From Diatrype stigma (Eukaryota; Ascomycota; Sordariomycetes; Xylariales; Diatrypaceae), in the NCBI GenBank assembly GCA_022225965.2, contig JAKJXP020000002.1, forward strand, positions 1,116,001 through 1,180,000: 64,000 bases of DNA, in the 5' to 3' direction. The notes beneath the pieces are model-generated. The model saw nothing but the letters and a program-made list of their open reading frames with translations. It made no database searches and was not told the DNA's origin. How positions within the stretch are numbered: the first letter of the stretch is position 1; every line of letters starts with the position of its first letter. The translations under genes were made by a program, and so were the position numbers. Shown here one piece after another: positions 55,766 through 64,000 of this stretch.

Positions 55766-57639
55766 ATGCGGTTCCTTCACCAGGGGCTCCTCGGGGCCAC
55801 GCTCGCCTCTTCGCTGGCCGCCGCCAGCCTACAGATCGTGCCCGGCGGGACTTGGACTACTGTACGTATTTTGCATATACTACTACAGCATATGGCCCCC
55901 ACACCCCTAGCCGTCGACCAAGTAGTAGTTTAAGTGATTCATTCATCACCTTACTGAACCCGCCCGCCCCAACCCACAGTCCAACGGCACGCACCTGCAA
56001 GCCCACGGCCCCGGCGTTGTGCGCGAGGACGACGGGACGTACTACGTGATCGGCGAGGACAAGACCGAGGGCACGTCGTTCCAGCATATCAACTGCTACT
56101 CGTCGCGCGACCTGGTGCAGTGGGAGTTCGAGGGCGCGCTGCTGTCGCGCACGGCCGGGGCCGGCGACCTCGGCCCCGGCCGCGTCGTCGAGCGGCCCAA
56201 GGTCCTGCGCCACCCGACCTCCGGCCAGTACGTCCTGTTCCTGCACATCGACTCGTCCAACTACGGCGAGGCCAAGGTCGGCGTCGCCACCTCCGACTCG
56301 GTCTGTGGGAGCTACAGCTACCGGGGCAGCTTTCGGCCGCTGGGGCATCAGAGTAGGGATATGGGCGTCTTTTGTGAGTCGTGATCTTTATTTCCCTTTT
56401 TTCATATTTGTTATTCTCTCTCCCCCCTGCTGTCGACGTTGCGATCAATCTAGGGGGCAAAACGAACGGAATGGGGAATACTATAGCCCCTAAGCCATAT
56501 CATTCTTTTCTTCGACCTCAACCCCCTCCCCCCAACTATCCATTTACCCCCATCGAGTCCATACAGTGAGAGAGAGAGGGGGGGGACGAAGGAAAATGCG
56601 AAGCTTTACCTAGGTAGTTACTGACTTGTACTACTATACGCACACACAACAGTGGACCCAGACACCAACGTGGGCTACCTGCTGAGCGAGGACCGGGAGA
56701 ACGGCTTGCGGATCATGCAGCTGAGCGACGACTTTCTATCGGTCGAGTCCGAGGTCTACCTCTGGAGCGAGGCGATCGAGTCGCCCGCCCTTCTCAAGCG
56801 CGGCGGCCGCTACTACATGTTCGGCAGCCACCTGACCGGCTGGGACGCCAACGACAACGTGTACTCGACGTCGACCAGTCTGACTGGCGGGTGGTAAGTA
56901 AGCAATCAAAAAGCAGATAAAAGTGGTGGTCTAGTGTGGTGTGCGGTGCTTAACGTCGCAATGCTAACTACGGTGCGACTTACCTACGCTGACTTATAGG
57001 TCCGCATGGCGCACTTTCGCCCAAGAGGGCAGCAAGACGTACACGAGTCAGACAGCCTACGTGCTCCCCGTCGGCGACGCCGATGCCTTCTACCTCGGCG
57101 ATCGCTGGGTGCCCAGCAACCTCGCCGCCAGCACCTACGTGTGGCTGCCCCTGGCCATCTCGGGCGAGACCGTGTCCATGGACAACTACGTCTCATGGGT
57201 GCCCAACGTCTCCGGCGGCGACGAGCAGCAGTGGTCCGCGCCGCCGGCCGAGACGCAGTACGAGGCCGAGGCGGCCGCGTACGGAGGCGGCGCCCGCGAC
57301 GTGGCGTGTTCGGGCTGCTCGGGCGGCACGGCCGCGGGCTACATCGGCGGGGACGACGGGGGCACCGTGACGTTCTCAGGCATCGAGAGCGACGTCGACG
57401 CGCTCACCACCGTCCGCGTCAAGTACCTCAGCGGCGACGCGGCGCCGCGCTACGCCAACGCCGTCGTCAACGGCGGCGCGCCGCAGCGCCTCGCTTTCGT
57501 CCAGGCGACGGGCGACCCGTCCAGCAGCGTGCTGCTGGCGCAGCTGAAGCAGGGGAGCGATAACACGATCGTCATTCAGGGGCTGGGCGATGGCAGCTGG
57601 GGCCCGGATGTCGATCGGTTGATGGTTCCGGTTTCGTGA
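55766..57639 (+). CDS. Secreted GH43 exo-beta-1,3-galactanase-like enzyme with CBM35
   Basis: Four exons: 55766-55861, 55980-56373, 56653-56893 and 57000-57639, giving 456 residues. All introns are GT-AG and joins are in frame (DMGVF-L-DPDTNVGYL and TGG-W-SAWRTF). A signal peptide (RFLHQGLLGATLASSLAAAS) is followed by the GH43 beta-propeller: HGPGVVREDDGTYYVIGEDK, YSSRDLVQWEF, VVERPKVLRHPTSGQYVLFLH with the candidate general-acid Glu in ERPKV, and GLRIMQLSDDFLSVE. This matches subfamily-24 galactan 1,3-beta-galactosidases. From about residue 320, TQYEAEAAAYGGGARDV to the C-terminal DVDRLMVPVS is a CBM35 carbohydrate-binding module. It would trim beta-1,3-galactan chains of arabinogalactan proteins outside the cell. 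Intron 2 is long for this window (279 bp). Confidence 0.9.
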
Positions 57640-58738
57640 GGTGTGGGATGGCGATAGCGATGGTGCGTACAGTGGTGCGTGGTTATGTTTGCTGGTACTC
57701 AGTCAAGTCCCTGTACGGGCTGGTAGGCATGAGGTCAAAGCCTGACATCTAAATGATCCCGATGCTTTGTCCAATAGTTCATTTATGTGACGTACTTATT
57801 TAACTTCAGTGTAACCCCTTTTAAGGAGATGCCATAAGATGTCCTTCGCATGAAGGTAACGAGTTCACAACCTGTTTGGTAACTTGTCCCCCTCCCCCCC
57901 CCCCCCCTTTTCTTTTCCCTCCGGGTATCATATAAGCACTAGTATATACCAACGGGGTGTCCAATTCGATGTAAGAAGTCACTAGTCCTTCGCATCCGCC
58001 CCTTCGTTCCAATAGCCCCCTACACCCAGTGTGATAGCGGAGTGGCGAGCACGCATGACCCCGTAAGCATGTCATCACGAACAAAAGTCTGTACATGATG
58101 TTAGTTATACCCACCAAACATACGCACGTGGAGGTTGGCTCAGCATATGGGTGAGTTGCTTTCAGGCTGCCGATATAAACCGACTTTACGCGTTTACCTC
58201 ATGTTCATTCATCATGCCATGGTAGTATCAGTGTCGCTATTCCAACATTCGCAAACCGCGCACAAGAAAAGATGTGTTTACCGTCTCATTAGGTAAAGGA
58301 TTGCAAGTTGCACTGATAACCGTATCACAGTCACATTCTGGCTAAAGATGACTTCCCGTATCGTTACTTTACTCCCAAACTTGTCCAACATCGTATTGTG
58401 CGATGAAGTATTCAATCTCATTATTGCCAGATAGTATGAGCTATTTAACAATGAGGTGTGACTGGCAAAGTGCCTCCGCGGAAATGCAATGCAAACAGGC
58501 TAGTGATACTTCCCACCCACCATAGCTCCTACTGAATAGCCAACTTCCTAGCGCTCTGAAAATGACCCCCAACTCCTAACAGGTTGATACAAACAATATG
58601 GTATTATGTGGTGTGACCGGCCGTGAAAATCATGATAATACAACTGCCATTTCAGTCTCCCAGTGGATTTGGACCTGACCGTATGACACCTTCGTTCTTA
58701 GTGCAAGTGAAGCTCGTGTTGGTTGGGCTGGTGCCTTG
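57640..58738. other. Convergent intergenic, GH43 gene to FAD oxidase
   Basis: 1.1 kb holding two 3' flanks. A C-run lies at about 57893-57907. No gene is recognised. Confidence 0.5.
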
Positions 58739-60906
58739 TCACTGTTTCGATTTCGGCAGCTTGAACCCACCCGGAACCCTCGTCTGGAAGACACCAGAAG
58801 GATCGTATTTGGCTGCTGCCTCTCTCATCATCCTGATGCTCTCCTCGCCATAAGTAGCAAGGGGATTTTGGGCGCTATTGCAGTAGTTGAGGTACCGGAA
58901 GTCCACGTTGCCATCGACGGACTTGGCGTACGTCTCGATATCTTCGACTGCGCGTTTGTATATTGGCAGTGCCTTCTGCGCTAGCTGGGGCGTTTCAGAC
59001 TGAAGCCATCCAGGTTAGCCTTGATAGTCCTTAAGTACCTCAATATTCGCTTGTAAGGATAACCCACCTTCAGCATACTCAGGAAGAGCACCGAGTCCTC
59101 TGTCATTCCCTCGAGTCCGAGCATATTGCCACCTCGGGCTGCGGAATGCTTTGCGAAAGATGCCGGAAACGGTTGTCTGCATTGTGCGGTGTCAGTTCTT
59201 AGTCGTAGTGTAGCAACATAAGCGAGAGTCGTGAGAACTTACAAGATGAAGTGGCTTGTGAATTCTCCCTCGGGCACCAATATCTTGAGGTCCTCGGACA
59301 ATCTCTCGAGAGTTTCAGGTACCTTCCTGATGATTCTCTCATCGAGCTTGAAGGTGAGAGTAAACCATGAATCACTAGCCGCCTGGGGTTAGCTCTTGGA
59401 TGAAAGCAAAACTTTTCGGTGGCGTACGCACTACTGTCCAGCAGGCAATCTGAACGAGGCTAACTCTTCAGCCACCGTGGTTTTCTTCATCTCCTTCTGA
59501 CCGGGGATCTCCATGAACTCTCGCAAGCACCCCGAATTCATATCGCTCTCGAAGGAGGTCAACGGCGCCATCGCGAAGATATCTTTGCTGAGAGCTGGCG
59601 CATGTGTCCATAGTATACCTATGTGGCCGTCTGGGTTCTCCGTTATGCCTTTTACGAAATTGATGAACGCAGAAATGAGCGAATCTTTGGCCGAGCTGGG
59701 GAATATGCATTTGCCATCCCAGATTGGCATGCGTTCGAACGTTCTCATGTCAAATCGCGTGACCTGTCGCCTCGAGTTAGCTCACATCGGATCTCGTAAC
59801 ACCATGGGCAATGAAGATCATGGCTCAAGGCCAAGATATCCCCGATTGGGGTCCACTCACGATTCCAAAGTTGTTCGAACCCCCTTTCAGCGCTCGGAAG
59901 AGGTCGCTGTTTGTTGTAGCATTGGCTTCCACAATGCTACCATCTGCCAGGACAACCTCGTAATTCACAACTTGGTCTACCGACATTGTAAGATTTTGGA
60001 CCACAATTGGAACCGCATGAGTATAATACTTACCACATGCAAAGCCATTTCGACATGAGAAGAAGGTTATACCACCACCAGTCAAGAAGCCCCCAACACC
60101 CCTGATGATGATTAGGGTCAGTACAAGATCCTACTAGGAGACGACATCGCGACTAGAGGTGAGGTCCAGTTGAAGGAAACCCTGTCACTTACACATTTCC
60201 CTCGCGTGCGCCATCTACTAGCCTGTCGTCTATTTCATATAGTTAGCTTTGTTCGAGATGGAGTAGGAAAGGTAGCATTCCCAAGTTGGAAGGCGAAGGC
60301 AAAGATAAGAGACCAGCAGTGCCGAGGTCACTCACACTTTTCTAATACAGTGTAGACTTTTGACCACCTAGCACCCGGTTGTATTGATGCAATCTGTGTG
60401 CACGGATCGTACGTCACATCTGTCATGAGCTCGAGGTCGATGGTGACGCCTGATTCTATGTTGTTGGCTCCGGCCCAGCACATATGACCTCCACTGAAAA
60501 ACGCACATTGATGTTAGTCTCGTCGTGTGAAAGGCAAATCCTGAAACCGTAAGCCGAAGAACACCGACCTCCGGACTGCGAAAGAGCAGCCATGCGTCCT
60601 GACTAGCGCCTGGACCGCCCTGGATAGTTCCTTTGCATTTCTGGGCTGGACAAACGCCCACGGCCTAAGCCTTGGGGTCAGGGACCAGTAGGAACCGACA
60701 CGATCCTCGTAGGAAGCTTGCCCTGGTACATGTAGGACTGCCGTCAACCCCGCTTCTTTCAAGTTCTGAACGGCACGGTCTGCGGTGTTCAGGGTCTCGG
60801 GCGGGACGGTCTCGGACTGATCATAGGCGCTGTAGGGAGAGATGAACACGGCGGGAGTCGTCTCGACCCCGCCAAAACTGAATTTCCGTGGTAGTAATAG
60901 CGCCAT
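58739..60906 (-). CDS. FAD-linked oxidoreductase (berberine-bridge-enzyme-like)
   Basis: Nine exons on the minus strand: 60906-60569, 60493-60336, 60229-60193, 60101-60034, 59976-59861, 59763-59432, 59374-59243, 59176-59068 and 58999-58739. All phases agree and give 516 residues. The FAD_binding_4 (PCMH) domain shows PRNAKELSRAVQAL, FAVRSGGHMCWAGANN with the RSGGH His that usually binds FAD covalently, GVTIDLELMTDVTYD, and NVGVGGFLTGGGITFFS. FACDQVVNYEVVLADG and LKGGSNNFGIVTRFDMRTF follow. The C-terminal BBE segment carries YLNYCNSAQ and the ending YDPSGVFQTRVPGGFKL. The second-attachment Cys of bicovalent BBEs is not in its usual place, so single covalent binding is likely. Such enzymes oxidise alcohols, sugars or secondary metabolites with O2; the substrate is unknown. 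No clear signal peptide. The start at 60906 is chosen over the in-frame ATG 61026 because a TATA box lies between them. Confidence 0.88.
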
Positions 60907-60962
60907 GTTTTCGGGAATACCGATCAAAGGTGTCTGATGAAACAGGGTCGGGGAGTGCTGGA

Positions 60963-60968
60963 TATATA
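60963..60968 (-). promoter_or_regulatory. TATA box of FAD oxidase gene
   Basis: On the minus strand TTCTTATATATCC lies about 57 bp before the ATG at 60906. It would place the transcript start between it and that ATG and so exclude the upstream in-frame ATG 61026. Confidence 0.55.
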
Positions 60969-63342
60969 AGAACAGAGAGCTAGTACGAGGATGTGCTTGC
61001 CCGTGTAGGGGAGTATCAACAGCCAAATGGGGGAACTGGGCAATACGTGATTTGGGATGACGGAGGGTGTCAGCAATATATCACAAGATCAAATGAAACC
61101 TGAACATCCCCTTCCTTTCAACTGCTATTGGGTAAGTAGCTAATGCGCGGAAATCTGATAAGACATGGCACTCATCCCCTATTGGCCTTGGCCCTAAAAT
61201 AGGTAATTGCTACTCCGTTTCGCGAGATACATTATAGGGAACATGCACGGTACCAGCCAATAGTCCATATGTTAGCGAATTGATCGTTCTGATTCCCTTC
61301 TAGAACCTGTCAGGCACTCGGAGCAGGGGGGCTGACAATTACGCCAGCCCAGGGGTGGTTCCGTAGACTCAGTGCAACCTGTTTCGCACACAGCATCGTC
61401 ATCAAGAACATCAAGCGGACTGTTACTAGTGTCATTCGACCGCTATGCGAGGTGAAGTCGGCTGGAACATCGGCAAGGCCGATGTTAACAAGACTTCCAT
61501 GATCGCTGCTACCGGGTATTGGGGGATGGTCGAGCAATGCGTAATAAGTAGCGTCCGCTTGTAGTTTTAGTTATAGTAGTTGCAATGCGCGACTGTCGTT
61601 AAACGAGCACATATATTCCCAGATTCGGCATGGACGCTGCTATGAGTGAATGCGCTATGAATCATACGTAAATGCGTGCATGCTGGCATGTGAAAGGGAA
61701 AATACGGTAAAGTACTTAAGGAACTCGGTTAGCTACGAGCCTACGACCTCACCAGCTCGCTGACAAGTTCCGTTTCCTCGAAACGCCTTGTTCACGGAAA
61801 TAGGGGAGATCCATAAAGATAACAGATGATACATAGACTAACTAATGATCACCCCGATACTGAAACAGTCCTAGGGACCCCCACAACGGAAGCCAGACGC
61901 AGACTTATACTTGTTGATTTATTACTTGGTTCAGCCGCACCAAGAATCAGGGTAAATAGTTGCAGCCTGATCGAAGGTAGGGGAATTGGCGGTTGAGAGG
62001 TTATTGGAAAAAGAATTCACATGATCTATCTCCCTGCATCTCCTTGCATGGAACGCCTAGATGACCCAATGGGGGCCGTTTCCAGCGCTATGGTACCTGT
62101 TACTCCCCCGTTACGAAGTACCAAGTGACGCAACGCCAAACCGGATATAACTCAAGGGCTTGGGAAGCTAACCACGAAGGGAGGTTCACCCGTTCAAGCT
62201 ATGGCCTATAGCTGATCCGCCCCATAGCCTTACTAGAACCCACTTGATGGGTATATCTCGAACCCTGCGCCCTGGCACCCGGGCCCTGAGAGTAGTTAAA
62301 TAGTGTCTGAATAGTCGAGAGTCGACAGTTTTAGGGCGGATGCGTGCTGCGCGGCGGGCAAAACCCACTTGCAGGGGCGCTCAGACTCTCCAACTCTATA
62401 AATACGGCGCTAGAGAACTGTCCATAAAGCGCCATGAATGTTCCCCGGCTTAGGTTATCCAGGAAACCAGGTACAATACCTCCGTCGATATTTATACAGT
62501 GGACCCGTTGATCAAACCTTCGTGTCTATGTACTAGTATGTATGTCGGTAATCTCCTAGACTGCGTTGTGGCGTACCCAAACATGCAGGCGGACGGGGCT
62601 GACGGGTTACGACTGACAACAGGCAACTGACTACACGGCGTGACGGCGTTACGGGATCACCGGCGGTGTTCTCGTCGGCGTGGCTGTGTGGTAGCCTCAA
62701 GCCATATGCTGTCCCTTGCGTCGCCATTGCGTGATATGGAGGCGGAGAGCTGCCGGTAATATATATAAGGCTGAGGACATGTCACCGCTGCCGCCGCTGC
62801 CGCAAGGTTGCCGAATGATCAAGGCAGGGCGGGCTGGGCGGGATGATGAAATGGAGTTTCCGCCCCTTTGAGGCGATGAGTCTATTGTGGTCATAGTGTA
62901 GACCACCGTTCGCTAGCAGCCTAGAAAAGCACTGACGCTTGAGCCATCCATGGTCATCAGCCCACGGTTCACTCGAATATGGCATGGCACGGACGTAACT
63001 ATAGCTGACGGCATATATATTTTCCAACATTCAGCGGTGAATATACTACGTAGCCTTCGTGTCTCCAAGGCGATCCCTCGTGAACTCGATTCCCTCGAAT
63101 ATCATGACCCAACATCACGAGTCACCTGCATCGTTGCCAACTACGCCGACTATCAAGTTTGGTTGGAGGATTCGAGGGACCACACGTTGCTTAGAACAGC
63201 GCTAACTTAGCCCAGGTCACTAGGACATCGCAAGTCCACAAGCGAAAGCCGCATATCCGTATTCACAGGCCCTCGTTGGAACATAACTACTACATAGAAG
63301 CTGACAAAATGACCAAGCTCCTACTTCCCTACAACCTACGCC
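60969..63342. other. Intergenic, FAD oxidase to OPT gene
   Basis: 2.4 kb without a recognised gene. TATAAATACGG at about 62396 and other AT motifs occur, but no coding frame follows. The frame at 62950-63210 (86 residues) has no domain. Confidence 0.45.
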
Positions 63343-64000
63343 TCACGCAGCCACGGGGCACAGATCGAGGTTCCCCTCCGAGTTATTACCCCACCACGAG
63401 GGAAACGGAACTGAGGGGCCACCGGCGCCGAAGACCGCAAACGACAGGATGAAGAGGACCGAGAGACTGGCACCGTCGAAGGCGCCCGTGACCAGGTACG
63501 AGTAGTCCTTGAAGATGCGCGGCCGGTAGTTGCGGAGGTAGTACTGCGTGAAGAACCCGGCGATGACCTGGCTGAAGATGACGCAGGTCTGCGACGCGTT
63601 GTACGGGATGTAGCCGGCGTATTGGATGAACTGGGGCATGTTGATCTCGTATGTCGAGAAGTTCCGAATCTTGGGCACAAACTGGCGGGGCGGAGGGGCA
63701 CCCTGGGTCAGCGGAAGGAAGATATGGCCCACTAGGGCACAGGGAGGAAGAGGCAGAGAGGGGCGTGGGGGGCGTGGGGGGCGAGAAATGTGGTAAGTAT
63801 AAGTAAGGGGGTACTCACATGTGCAAAGACACGATGCAACACGACGAGACCAGCGCCGACTCCCAGTCCTATAGGCACCATCTCATACTTGCCGCCGGCT
63901 TTGTAGAGGTAGTTGGCCAGCGCCCACGAGGTCGCGTTCGTGTTGTACGCCTGGATGGTTGCACCGCTCCACGACGAGCTGCCGTTGGAATCCGTGAGCA
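63343..64000 (-). CDS. OPT-family oligopeptide transporter, C-terminal part (5' end outside window)
   Basis: Two exons visible on the minus strand, 64000-63819 and 63681-63343, separated by a 137-bp intron (GTGAGT...CGCCAG). The join gives VLHRVFAH-FVPKIRNF. The last 173 residues contain NYLYKAGGKYEMVPIGLGVGAGLVVLH, a further membrane-embedded segment with YAGYIPYNASQTCVIFSQVIAGFFTQYYLRNY, and a final transmembrane helix (GASLSVLFILSFAVFGAG) followed by a short tail. The Y-x-P-Y-N...S-x-x-I motif and the RxxxFxxYxYLVTGAFDGG-type end are typical of fungal OPT proteins, which import small peptides, glutathione or metal-siderophore complexes with protons. The bulk of the protein lies beyond base 64000. 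Confidence 0.88.

Overview
The window looks like a chromosomal segment of a filamentous ascomycete (Pezizomycotina, probably Sordariomycetes; the class is inferred). Coding regions are GC-rich and broken by short GT-AG introns of about 55-140 bp. Gene families typical of such fungi are present: a HET-domain protein, a large secreted subtilase, GH128 and GH43 glycosidases, a berberine-bridge-type FAD oxidase, OPT and MFS transporters, and a RasGAP. Intergenic DNA is long, rich in microsatellites, and holds degenerate retroelements whose copies differ by transition-type changes, as expected from RIP (repeat-induced point mutation).

Layout. 1-390 is the tail of an MFS transporter. 815-3186 and 10952-15191 are two copies of one LTR retroelement family. 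Both lie on the minus strand, have about 200-bp LTRs with perfect TGTCGCG/CGCGACA ends, and carry a purine tract and a primer site matching the anticodon arm of initiator tRNA-Met. Neither has a recognisable gag or pol. The second copy contains a nested element (12305-14073) with different 124-bp repeats but the same kind of primer site. Between the two copies lie a small carboxymuconolactone decarboxylase-like gene, a 703-residue FAD/NAD(P)-binding protein gene, and 4 kb with no recognisable gene. 16.5-20.6 kb holds an SDR enzyme with a long proline-rich N-terminus, a small HTH ORF and a low-complexity hypothetical. 22.0-23.2 kb encodes a secreted DUF4874/DUF4832-type protein. An extremely AT-rich tandem-repeat island follows at 24.3-25.25 kb. 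26-42.4 kb is the gene-dense part: PDAP1/PP28, HET protein, subtilase, GH128, SAP-domain protein and two hypotheticals. A 500-bp MITE with a perfect 10-bp target duplication sits at 43895-44394. It is followed by 7 kb without recognisable genes, leading to a RasGAP (51.7-54.2 kb), a GH43 galactanase with CBM35, a nine-exon FAD oxidase, and the 3' end of an OPT transporter.

The genes do not form an obvious biosynthetic cluster. The secreted protease, GH128 and GH43 proteins fit cell-wall or plant-polymer turnover; the others are independent housekeeping, signalling or accessory genes. The most unusual content is in the repeats: a non-coding LTR family with an internal GC-rich hairpin array that varies in copy number, a nested element sharing its priming strategy, and a MITE with an LTR-like core. 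Intron models were built by hand from splice consensus and reading-frame continuity, so boundaries are predictions.
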